The position numbers and the translations under genes were made by a program. From Odoribacter sp036657595 (GTDB lineage Bacteria; Bacteroidota; Bacteroidia; Bacteroidales; Marinifilaceae), in the NCBI GenBank assembly GCA_036657595.1, contig JAVXFZ010000002.1, positions 1-64,000 on the forward strand: a DNA stretch of 64,000 nucleotides, in the 5' to 3' direction. A model generated the notes under the pieces. It was given only the letters and a program-made list of their open reading frames with translations. It searched no databases and had not been told where the DNA came from. Below, one piece after another: positions 18,263 through 26,569 of this stretch (its first letter is position 1; every line of letters starts with the position of its first letter).

Positions 18263-19750
18263 ATGGAATATCCAAAAAAAAAAATAGGCTCATTAAATTC
18301 TTTGCTAACTCCAATCGTAATAACTGTAATATTGATAATAATATCATTCGTTACGGTCTACGTTGGTATAGCGCAAGGTATGGCTATTGCCTCTGTTCCT
18401 GTGATTATACTGCTTATTAGTGGTATAATTTGGAATCCTTTTTATGGTTTCATTCTTTTGTTTTTATTCAATTATTTTGTCATTGTCTTTATGCGTTATA
18501 GTGGCAGTTCGGGTTTAAGTGTGGTAATTGATATAATAATGCTCATAATACTCATATCGATTATCATTAATTATGTATTTACTAGATATAATACAACTAA
18601 AACAAATCACGCATCTTTAGCGAACGGTCTTGTATTTATGTCTATAGCTTGGTTATTATATTGTGTATTCGAATTGCTTAATCCATCCGCAATGACTTCT
18701 GTATGGTTTTTGAATCGCAATATAAGTACATATATGCTGCTGATAGTTATAATAACAATATTAGTGTTTAGAAGTTTTCGTAATGTGCGTACCATTATGA
18801 TGATATTGTCGGTATTTACTCTTATTGGAGTTGTAAAGGCATTGACACAAAAATATATAGGATTTGATATCTATGAACAGATAGCCTTGAATAGCGGTTT
18901 AGCAAAGACTCACCTTTTAACCACTGGGATACGTTTTTTCTCGATCTATGTAAGTGCTGGTATATTTGGAGCTGTTATGGGGCACGCCATGGTGGTCTTT
19001 ACGATTGTTGCTCTATACGAAAAGAGTGTCGGCAAACGCTTGTATTTTCTTTTTGTCGCTTTGGCAGCTTTGTACGGTATGTTAATTTCAGGTACACGGG
19101 GTGCGCTGGCAGTACCTTTAGCTGGTTTTTTATTATTTACCATCCTTTCCAAACAATTTCGTTTGATGATCCCAACGATTGTGATGTTGGTGATGGTGTA
19201 TGTTTTCTTGTCTATGACAACCATCGGTCAGAGTAATGCTGTCATACGTCGTATGCGTACGATTTTCGACCCCAACGAACCTTCATTGATGATACGCAAA
19301 ACGAATCAGAAACTGTTTGCTGAATATCTTGCCGATAAACCTTTTGGTGAGGGATTAGGTTTGAGTGGTGTTGATGTCCAAAATGTATCGATGCGTTATA
19401 CAACCTCTATTCCCACAGATTCATGGTTTGTAAAAATATGGGTCGAAACTGGTGTCGTTGGACTGTGTTTACACTTTGCTATTTTGACTTATATAATATT
19501 GTATGGTTCTTATTTGATACTTTTTAAAATACGTAATCGGCAATTACAAGGAATATTGACGGCTCTACATTGTGGCGTATTTGGCATCCTAACCTCTTCG
19601 TATGGCAATCAAGTTTTGGGACAATTTCCCGTGGCGATGATCATTTATATGAGTATGGCATTAGTTTTTATGGGAAAATATTTCGATCAGCAGCTCAAAA
19701 CAGAGGATAATGTAACTAAATTAGTCGACACAAAAATGTTAACAAAGTAG
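18263..19750 (+). CDS. O-antigen ligase/polymerase family membrane protein (Wzy/WaaL-like)
   Basis: A 495-residue protein with about 11-13 hydrophobic segments and a larger periplasmic loop in the C-terminal half containing the basic motif SGTRGALAVPLAG, which marks the Wzy_C/O-antigen ligase family. It would polymerise lipid-linked repeat units in the periplasm or ligate the chain to an acceptor. Sequence alone does not separate polymerase from ligase; co-location with Wzz and Wzx favours polymerase. It starts 10 nt after the wzz-like gene. Confidence 0.82.
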   Translation: MEYPKKKIGSLNSLLTPIVITVILIIISFVTVYVGIAQGMAIASVPVIILLISGIIWNPFYGFILLFLFNYFVIVFMRYSGSSGLSVVIDIIMLIILISIIINYVFTRYNTTKTNHASLANGLVFMSIAWLLYCVFELLNPSAMTSVWFLNRNISTYMLLIVIITILVFRSFRNVRTIMMILSVFTLIGVVKALTQKYIGFDIYEQIALNSGLAKTHLLTTGIRFFSIYVSAGIFGAVMGHAMVVFTIVALYEKSVGKRLYFLFVALAALYGMLISGTRGALAVPLAGFLLFTILSKQFRLMIPTIVMLVMVYVFLSMTTIGQSNAVIRRMRTIFDPNEPSLMIRKTNQKLFAEYLADKPFGEGLGLSGVDVQNVSMRYTTSIPTDSWFVKIWVETGVVGLCLHFAILTYIILYGSYLILFKIRNRQLQGILTALHCGVFGILTSSYGNQVLGQFPVAMIIYMSMALVFMGKYFDQQLKTEDNVTKLVDTKMLTK

Positions 19751-19757
19751 CACATTT

Positions 19758-20942
19758 ATGGAAGTTTTTTTTTCAGATATGAATATTCAAGATACATTAT
19801 TTGAGTTATTAACCCTTTTAGATAACATACTGTATCCATTCTATGCGATAGCGGTGGGCTATCTTTTGATTTTTGCAATTGGGGCAAACATTAAAAAAAA
19901 ACAGACCTACCTTTTAGCAAAGAAAAATTATCGTTACGCTGTTTTGTTTTATGTCGATAATAAGCAGATTCAGATTATCAAATCCGTCAAATCATTTTTG
20001 GAGCAAGATTACCCAGATTATCGTGTGATGGTAGTTTCGAATGCCTATCAGCCGACTGTCAAAGAACAGTTGGCTCAAATGCCAGTTGATGTGTTTATCT
20101 CCGATGTAAAATGCTACAACAAAGCTAAAGCAATTCAATATGCACTTTCATATATTGACAGCGCGCTATACGATGTAATAGTTATCATGGATAGCGACAG
20201 CGAGGTTGATGCTGGTTTTTTGAGTGCCATCAACAACGCATATTATCAGGGAGGAATGGCCATTCAAACCCACCGCATCACTAAAAATTTAGATTCTGAT
20301 ATTGCTATTTTTGGAGCGGTGAGCGAGGAAATCAATAATTCAATATTCCGCCATGGTCATGTTAATTTTGGATTCTCATCAGCTTTGATCGGTTCTGGTA
20401 TGGCATTTAAGCTCAACTGGCTCAAAGAGAATATTGAAGGAGTGACAAATAATGACTTCGAGAAACAACTCGAATTTCGATTACTCGAACAATTTGTCTT
20501 TGTAGAATATCTAAACGATGTACACGTCTACTGCGAAAAAAAATCACGAGCCGACGAGTACTATAAAGAGCGTAGTACGTGGCAAACAAGTAGTAAACAG
20601 AGCTTTTTGTTTTTGTTTCGTAAATTTTTCATTGCCCTCTCCCATGGCAATTACGACCTATGCGACAAGATCTTTCAGTGGTTGATACCTTCGCGAATGA
20701 TTATTGTGGGCACATTGCTCCTCATTGCCGTCGGTTTGTTGTTTGTGATATGGGGGATGGCACTCAAATGGTGGTTGCTTTTATTGTTGCTAATTACTGC
20801 TTTCAGTATTGCATTGCCCGATTATTTAATTGATGCACGTTTTATAAAGGCTCTGCGCGGTGCGCCAATATTGTTTTTATTGACTGTTTTTAATTCATTA
20901 AAACGTAAATTGTTGCTTCATGAAAAGATGATTGAGCAATAA
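19758..20942 (+). CDS. Membrane-bound glycosyltransferase family 2 (degenerate processive motif)
   Basis: A 394-residue protein: N-terminal TM (about 20-45), GT-A domain (about 60-290) with nucleotide-binding VIMDSDSEVD, and two C-terminal TM segments (about 315-370). It is a clear paralogue of the protein at 28380-29546: both contain a SEEINNSIFR block and GSGM. The paralogue has an R-Q-R-K-R-W motif expected in processive synthases. Here the corresponding segment reads KERSTWQTS, so the Q/RxxRW signature is lost and activity may be altered. The sugar is unknown. Confidence 0.82.
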   Translation: MEVFFSDMNIQDTLFELLTLLDNILYPFYAIAVGYLLIFAIGANIKKKQTYLLAKKNYRYAVLFYVDNKQIQIIKSVKSFLEQDYPDYRVMVVSNAYQPTVKEQLAQMPVDVFISDVKCYNKAKAIQYALSYIDSALYDVIVIMDSDSEVDAGFLSAINNAYYQGGMAIQTHRITKNLDSDIAIFGAVSEEINNSIFRHGHVNFGFSSALIGSGMAFKLNWLKENIEGVTNNDFEKQLEFRLLEQFVFVEYLNDVHVYCEKKSRADEYYKERSTWQTSSKQSFLFLFRKFFIALSHGNYDLCDKIFQWLIPSRMIIVGTLLLIAVGLLFVIWGMALKWWLLLLLLITAFSIALPDYLIDARFIKALRGAPILFLLTVFNSLKRKLLLHEKMIEQ

Positions 20943-20956
20943 AAATTATCCAAGAT

Positions 20957-22147
20957 ATGATCCAAGGACAAGATTTTGTATTTACAGGTTTGCAATCGTG
21001 GGATATGACTATTGGTTCCAATGCACGAGATATAGCACTTCAGGTCGCTCAAAATAATCGAGTACTCTATATCAATGCACCTCGTAGTTTATTTTCCAAA
21101 AGTAATCTGAATATTCCCCAAAATGTGCAACGCCACCAGAAGAATAATAGAGTAAAGCCCGCTATAAGGCGTATCAACGACAATCTTTGGGTGTTAGACT
21201 ACCCGTTCGCTATTTTACCAATGAATTTTTTACCTGATGGTAAATTCTTCGATTTTGTAAATCGAATCAATAATCGAAGAATGTATTGTTTTGTAAAAAA
21301 AACCTTAAAAACATTGCAATTCAAAGATTATATTTTGTTTATCGACAACGATATGTTCCGTAGCTTTTATGCCAAGGAATATCTCGCCCCATCGCTAACT
21401 TTATATTATAGGCGCGATCAATTAACTACTGGTTATTGGAAGAATCACGCCCCACGTATTGAGCCGCTGCTGAGTGCCAAATGTGATTGTGTGGTGGCAA
21501 ATTCAGAGTATTTAGCAACTATGATGAAGCCATATAATCTTTGTGCATTTAATATTGGTCAAGGTGTAGATCTTAGTAATTACGATGCCGATCGAGTGTA
21601 TGAGATGCCGCAAGATATGAAGATAATTGCTCGTCCAATTGTTGGATATGCAGGTGCTTTAACCAGCCAAAGGCTTGATTTAGAGTTAATTTACTCCTTA
21701 GCACAAAGTATGAGCAATATCTCTTTTGTATTCGTCGGTGGCGAAGATGCCAAATTTGCCTCTCACAAAATTCACAGCTTGGGAAACGTATATTTTTTAG
21801 GATTCAAGAATTTCCCCCTTATACCTCAATATATTGCAGCATTTGATGTTTGTATCAATCCGCAACTTTTGAACGAGGTGACAATTGGTAATTATCCACG
21901 TAAAGTGGATGAATATCTCGCATTAGGCAAACCAATTGTGGCAACAAAGACCGAAACCATGGCCATTTTCGAACATTATACGTGGAATTGCCAAGGGGTT
22001 GATCAATATAAAAATGCAATACAACAAGCCTTGCTCACTACCAAAGACAAGGATCAGAAACAAGAACGTGTTGCCTTTGCACACACTCACACTTGGCAAG
22101 AAAGTGTGAGTAAACTATACTGTATTATAAATTCAATTAAGAAATAG
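20957..22147 (+). CDS. Glycosyltransferase, GT4-like (GT-B fold)
   Basis: A 396-residue cytosolic protein with an N-terminal acceptor domain (ending near VVANSEYL at about 190) and a C-terminal nucleotide-sugar domain containing VGYAGAL, FVFVGG, VYFLGF and the donor-binding segment YPRKVDEYLALGKPIVATKT. These match family 1/4 transferases working on lipid-linked intermediates. Donor and linkage cannot be read from the sequence. It lies within the plus-strand operon, 14 nt after the preceding gene and 3 nt before the next. Confidence 0.85.
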   Translation: MIQGQDFVFTGLQSWDMTIGSNARDIALQVAQNNRVLYINAPRSLFSKSNLNIPQNVQRHQKNNRVKPAIRRINDNLWVLDYPFAILPMNFLPDGKFFDFVNRINNRRMYCFVKKTLKTLQFKDYILFIDNDMFRSFYAKEYLAPSLTLYYRRDQLTTGYWKNHAPRIEPLLSAKCDCVVANSEYLATMMKPYNLCAFNIGQGVDLSNYDADRVYEMPQDMKIIARPIVGYAGALTSQRLDLELIYSLAQSMSNISFVFVGGEDAKFASHKIHSLGNVYFLGFKNFPLIPQYIAAFDVCINPQLLNEVTIGNYPRKVDEYLALGKPIVATKTETMAIFEHYTWNCQGVDQYKNAIQQALLTTKDKDQKQERVAFAHTHTWQESVSKLYCIINSIKK

Positions 22148-22150
22148 GCG

Positions 22151-22783
22151 ATGGATATTGCAAATTTGAAGCGTAAAGTTACTCATAACCAGAAGATCAA
22201 AACTTTTGTACATTGGTGTTTAATGTCCCGACTAAGGTGTGCTCCTCGGTTGTGGGTTAAAATATTTGTCAACCCTTTTTTTTTGAAACGTGGACGTGGT
22301 TCTCTTGTTAAATGGAGCGCTATACTCAACGTAAGTCCGATAAACAAATTTACGCTAGGTTCTAATTCTGTAATCGAAAATTTTTCGTTGATCGACAATG
22401 CCGTTGGTGATGTGACGATCGGAGCCAATTCGCGTGTTGGTCTCCGGAATACAGTTATCGGTCCAGTGAAAATTGGCAATAACGTTATTATAGCACAAAA
22501 CGTTGTCATTTCTGGTTTAAATCACAACTATCAAGATCCCAATATCCCCATTCATAAGCAAGGAGTTAATAAAAAGCCTATCGTAATTAATGATGATGTG
22601 TGGGTGGGTGCTAATTCAACCATCACCTCAGGGGTAGTCATTGGGCATCATTGCGTGATAGCCGGTGGAAGTGTTGTGGTGTGCAATATTCCACCGTATT
22701 CGGTATGTGCCGGTGTGCCAGCCCGTATTATCAAAGCATATGATTTTGAGCGTAAAGAATGGAGTGCTCCAATTAAAAAATAA
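22151..22783 (+). CDS. Hexapeptide-repeat acyltransferase (LbetaH, WbbJ-like)
   Basis: A 210-residue protein with a left-handed beta-helix made of hexapeptide turns (VTIGANSRVGL to VVIGHHCVIAGGS) and the catalytic-type His in SGLNHNYQDP. The C-terminal NIPPYSVCAGVPARIIK is the standard end of CoA-dependent sugar O-acetyltransferases. It probably acetylates the repeat unit in the cytosol. Confidence 0.88.
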   Translation: MDIANLKRKVTHNQKIKTFVHWCLMSRLRCAPRLWVKIFVNPFFLKRGRGSLVKWSAILNVSPINKFTLGSNSVIENFSLIDNAVGDVTIGANSRVGLRNTVIGPVKIGNNVIIAQNVVISGLNHNYQDPNIPIHKQGVNKKPIVINDDVWVGANSTITSGVVIGHHCVIAGGSVVVCNIPPYSVCAGVPARIIKAYDFERKEWSAPIKK

Positions 22784-22788
22784 TTGGT

Positions 22789-23790
22789 ATGGAAAAAGAA
22801 AAAAACCAAAGCATTGAGACTGTTCGCGGCGTGGTCATTGTATTGGTAGTTATGGGACACGTCATAGGTTCTGCACCCGATGGCGGGATGAAAATCGATT
22901 TCCCATCCTCGTGGCGCTACCTCTATCTCTGGATAGATTACATACAGATGCCGCTATTTACGGCAATTGCCGGTTGGGTTTATGCTCTTAAATCGGTTGA
23001 TAAACAGTCGATTTCTACCTTTACTATTACTAAATTCAAGCGTCTGCTTGTGCCAATGGCTACCGTTGCAACCATTTATTTTTTGGTACAGCATTTCATC
23101 CCTGGCACTAACAGTAAGCAAACTTTAGATAGTATTTGGCGTATCTATTTTTTCCCTTATACAATCTTTTGGTATCTACAATCACTCTTTTTGATTTTTG
23201 TGGTGGTTACTTTGGTTCATAAGTGGCAATGGATGCAAACCTTTGGTCGGTGGGGACTAGTTTTGTGCGGAGCTTACATTATATACGTAGCTCAAATCAC
23301 GTTAGTTGCGGGTCATAGTTCAAATATATTTAGTTTCGAAGGAGCTATGAATCTCTTGCCATATTTCATCATCGGGATTGGGGTTCAGCGTTTTGACAAC
23401 AAATTATATAGATGTCGACCTCTATTATTTTTTCTTACAGCAATGGGGTTGCTAATTTTGCAGGTGCGATGGTTCTGTCCACAATACAACAAAGAACTAT
23501 ACCAATGTCTATTGCCCCTGTGGATTGTACCCACGCTGATTATTATTCTCAAACAGAACTTCAAGAATAGCTCCTTTGTTTTCCTTGGCACTTATGCTTA
23601 TAGTATCTATCTTTTCCATGGTTTCGGCACTTCTGGCGGACGTATCATTTTATCGTATATCGGTGTGGATTCTCCGTGTATTATCTTTATCTTTGCTACA
23701 CTGATTTCTTTGTTTATTCCGATTATGGTAGATAAAATATTATCAAAAAATAGGTTTATGCGCACAATTTTTCTTGGTAAAATTTATTAA
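22789..23790 (+). CDS. Membrane acyltransferase 3 family protein
   Basis: A 333-residue protein with about ten hydrophobic segments. The N-terminal motif IETVRGVVIVLVVMGHV (catalytic His at about residue 26) and a downstream YLYLWIDYIQMPLF segment are the AT3 (OafA/YrhL-type) signature. It would transfer acyl groups, commonly acetyl, onto the lipid-linked or exported glycan at the membrane. It is adjacent to the hexapeptide transferase, so two independent acylations are possible. Confidence 0.85.
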   Translation: MEKEKNQSIETVRGVVIVLVVMGHVIGSAPDGGMKIDFPSSWRYLYLWIDYIQMPLFTAIAGWVYALKSVDKQSISTFTITKFKRLLVPMATVATIYFLVQHFIPGTNSKQTLDSIWRIYFFPYTIFWYLQSLFLIFVVVTLVHKWQWMQTFGRWGLVLCGAYIIYVAQITLVAGHSSNIFSFEGAMNLLPYFIIGIGVQRFDNKLYRCRPLLFFLTAMGLLILQVRWFCPQYNKELYQCLLPLWIVPTLIIILKQNFKNSSFVFLGTYAYSIYLFHGFGTSGGRIILSYIGVDSPCIIFIFATLISLFIPIMVDKILSKNRFMRTIFLGKIY

Positions 23791-23796
23791 AATATT

Positions 23797-24031
23797 TACG
23801 ATGAATACAGAACAATATCCGATTTGAATTAAATTATATTGAAGCGACTCTATGTTTTGCCAGGCAATTTCGATTTGATTGTAGGCATACCACGTAAGAG
23901 GAATGTTTCCTGCCAACTTATTGACGCTCTACCTCAACAGACCATACACCGATCTGGATTCGTTTATCAATGGTCATATTTATAAGTCTGGTGAACGTGG
24001 TGCATTTTTCGATATAAAAACAGACTCTTAA
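23797..24031 (+). pseudogene. Phosphoribosyltransferase-family pseudogene
   Basis: This stretch carries protein remnants in two frames. In one frame, YRTISDLN (from 23806) is broken by an in-frame TAA (23830-23832) and continues to LPGNFDLIVGIPR (ending 23895). A frameshift between 23895 and 23900 moves the reading to GMFPANLLTLYLNRPYTD and SFINGHIYKSGERG, ending at TAA 24029-24031. Together they match the N-terminal part of a phosphoribosyltransferase-like family found in Bacteroidetes polysaccharide loci (IVGIPRSGM pattern). At least one stop, one frameshift and a C-terminal truncation make it non-functional. Confidence 0.75.
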
Positions 24032-24049
24032 ATTGAGACAAGCATAATT

Positions 24050-24931
24050 ATGGTATCAATCATAACAGTGAATTATAATGGATATAAAGACACTTGTGAG
24101 CTTATTCAAAGTCTTTATAAATATGAGGACTATCCATTCGAAATCATCGTCGTAGATAATGCTTCACCCTCTGGTGATGGGAAACTATTGAAAGATACCT
24201 TTCCAGATCTACAGATTGTATGTAGCGATAAAAATATAGGATTTGCCGGAGGTAACAATTTGGGCTATCAATATGCACAAGGTGAATACATCTTATATAT
24301 GAATAACGACATGGTGATAGACAAAGCATTCCTTCAGCCACTCGTTGATCGTCTTCAATCCTCAAAATCCATTGGTGCTGTTTCTCCTAAAATAAAGTAT
24401 GAGCATCATCCGGACATCATTCAGTACGCCGGATCAACTGCAATGAATCCTGTACGTATAAGTAACAATCTTATAGGTGTTAATCAGAAAGACAACTACC
24501 AATATAACTATGCTTGCATAACAGCCTTTTTACATGGTGCTTGTATGATGACATCACGGGAAGTAATAAATAAAGTAGGGTTAATGACCAATATCTATTT
24601 TCTCTTCTATGAGGAACTGGACTGGAGCCTGCAAATCCAACACGCAGGGTATTATATATGGTATGAGCCAGCAGCATGCGTACTGCATAAAGAAAGTATG
24701 ACAATAAAACGAGGTACTCCTCTGCGTTTATATTACCTTACTCGCAGCCGAATTTTGTTTGCCCGTCGCAACTATACCCATATCTCTAAAGTTATCGCAT
24801 TATTATATCAAATAATGATCGTCATTCCTAAAAACATATTGGTTTATCTGTTACACAAGAAAACAGATATGCTTATTGCCTTTCTTAAAGGAAGTTATCA
24901 CGGGTTTAAAGATAAAATGATAAACTCGTAA
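24050..24931 (+). CDS. Glycosyltransferase family 2 (WbbL/rhamnosyltransferase-like)
   Basis: A 293-residue cytosolic GT-A enzyme. It begins VSIITVNYNGYKDT, has VVDNASPSGD for nucleotide binding, NIGFAGGNNLGY, the metal-binding YMNNDM (DxD equivalent), and the acidic catalytic region FYEELDWSLQ. This is the pattern of rhamnosyltransferase-like GT2 proteins, but the sugar is a guess. Its stop overlaps the ATG of the short remnant that follows (TAATG). Confidence 0.87.
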   Translation: MVSIITVNYNGYKDTCELIQSLYKYEDYPFEIIVVDNASPSGDGKLLKDTFPDLQIVCSDKNIGFAGGNNLGYQYAQGEYILYMNNDMVIDKAFLQPLVDRLQSSKSIGAVSPKIKYEHHPDIIQYAGSTAMNPVRISNNLIGVNQKDNYQYNYACITAFLHGACMMTSREVINKVGLMTNIYFLFYEELDWSLQIQHAGYYIWYEPAACVLHKESMTIKRGTPLRLYYLTRSRILFARRNYTHISKVIALLYQIMIVIPKNILVYLLHKKTDMLIAFLKGSYHGFKDKMINS

Positions 24932-25083
24932 TGAGTAGCCATCTCACACAGCAAGCTCGTCAAAAAGCTAACAACTATGCCCAATAAAAAGCAATGGAAT
25001 ACAGTTCAAACGCGTATAGTCTGTTTGTAAAAAGTTCGATTGATCAAGCAAAGGAAATAAATCATATTACCCTTTATTCGTAA
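24931..25083 (+). pseudogene. Short interrupted reading frame, possible gene remnant
   Basis: An ATG overlaps the stop of the preceding GT2 gene. The frame runs 18 codons (MSSHLTQQAR to NNYAQ), hits TAA at 24985-24987, then stays open 31 more codons (from KAMEYSSNAY to ITLYS) before TAA 25081. Translational overlap plus continuity across one stop suggests the 5' end of a lost operon gene at the junction with the oppositely oriented block. I do not recognise a family, and chance is possible. Confidence 0.3.
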
Positions 25084-25137
25084 AATATTGTTAGGTATAA
25101 GAAGAATATTGAGAAAATTTTTGAAGAAATAGCGGTC

Positions 25138-26565
25138 TTATATTCTGCCAATTATTGACAACAACTGCTTAAATTCGTTAAATTTAAGCAGATAGGATCC
25201 GCCAAAGTAGTAAATTACTGCCGCCATAGTACCAAAAATAACTTTACACAAAGGAGTAGTGACAAGCAACATTATAAGAAATATCAACACTCCCATCGTA
25301 ATTGAAAGTAAAATGACTGACATCAGGGATTTCGCCTGTTGGAAAAAAGTAATTTGAGTCAGTTTATGGGTAAAATAGATGATTACAAGCATATCAACGA
25401 AAGCGTATGCGATTAAGCCCCAGCACATCACCGTAACTCCAAATGGAATAGTAGCAATAAGAATCAACATAGCTATCATTTTCTTGATGATTTCAGCTCT
25501 CAGAAAATAGTCTGATCGCCCCTTAACATTCAGTATATTATGGTTGATTTTCATCACAGGATCCCACATATAGGCGATACATAGGATTTGAAAAAATGGC
25601 ACAGCAGGTAGCCATTTATCAGTCAACAATAACTCAATTAGCGGTTCTGCCATCACACATAGAGCAATCATTATAGGAAAAATAATATAGCAAACCATTC
25701 GTAAATATACCAAAAATGTGCGATTAAGTTCCTTCGTGTCGTCCTGTATTTTACACTGAATGGGGTATACTGCCCGCACGATTACGTTAGTGAAATTCGA
25801 TGAAGGGAATTGGGCAAAAGTCGATGCGCGATTAAAGAATCCTAATTCATCGGAAGCAAATTGTTTGCCGATAACCAAAGTGTATAAGTTAGTGTAGATA
25901 GTGTGTAGCATTTGAGATATTAATAGCTTAGATCCAAAGGAAAAAAGCCCACGAAACGAGGCGATAGAAAAAATTGCTAAAGGTCGCCAAATACTAAAAC
26001 GCCACAACAAAATGACACGTAAAATATTATTCAACAGCGCTTGCCATACCAAAGTCCAAACGCCATAACCGTTATATGCCATCCAAATCCCAATAGCACC
26101 ACTGATGATGACAGCAAGAAGCGAGGCATAAGCTTGATGTTTAAAATCCAATACAATGGTAAGTTTTGTTTGCTGCACAATAGCGAGCGAATTGATGATC
26201 AAAGTCAATCCGATAATCTTTGTAACCATATCCAATTTTGGTTCATTGTAGAATGCGGCAATGAATGGCGAACAAAAATAAAGTAAGGCATAAACCACTA
26301 TAGCAACTACAATATTGAAATAAAAGACGGTGCTATAATCAATTTCGGTGCGGTTTTTTTTCTGAATCAGTGCATTACCGAAACCACTATCGATAAATGT
26401 TTGAGCAATTGCCATAAAAATACCTAACATAGCAACTAGACCATAATCTGATGGCAATAATTGACGAGCAATCAGAATACTCAACACGTATTGAATGCCT
26501 TGCACCGAAAAACGTTCCACAGCACTCCAAAAAACGCTATTTGTTGCTTGTTGTTTAGATGACAT
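25138..26565 (-). CDS. Wzx-type polysaccharide flippase (MOP superfamily)
   Basis: A 475-residue protein with about 12-14 membrane segments. The N-terminal SVFWSAVERFSVQGIQYVLS and ARQLLPSDYGLVAM are typical of the oligosaccharide flippase/PST family. It would move lipid-linked repeat units to the periplasmic face for Wzy. The frame extends to 26622, inside the upstream gene, but ATG 26565 lies four bases after that gene's stop and gives the standard N-terminus (MSSKQQATNS). It is the last gene of the minus-strand block, converging on the first plus-strand block. Confidence 0.88.
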   Translation of the reverse strand: MSSKQQATNSVFWSAVERFSVQGIQYVLSILIARQLLPSDYGLVAMLGIFMAIAQTFIDSGFGNALIQKKNRTEIDYSTVFYFNIVVAIVVYALLYFCSPFIAAFYNEPKLDMVTKIIGLTLIINSLAIVQQTKLTIVLDFKHQAYASLLAVIISGAIGIWMAYNGYGVWTLVWQALLNNILRVILLWRFSIWRPLAIFSIASFRGLFSFGSKLLISQMLHTIYTNLYTLVIGKQFASDELGFFNRASTFAQFPSSNFTNVIVRAVYPIQCKIQDDTKELNRTFLVYLRMVCYIIFPIMIALCVMAEPLIELLLTDKWLPAVPFFQILCIAYMWDPVMKINHNILNVKGRSDYFLRAEIIKKMIAMLILIATIPFGVTVMCWGLIAYAFVDMLVIIYFTHKLTQITFFQQAKSLMSVILLSITMGVLIFLIMLLVTTPLCKVIFGTMAAVIYYFGGSYLLKFNEFKQLLSIIGRI

Positions 26566-26569
26566 TGAC

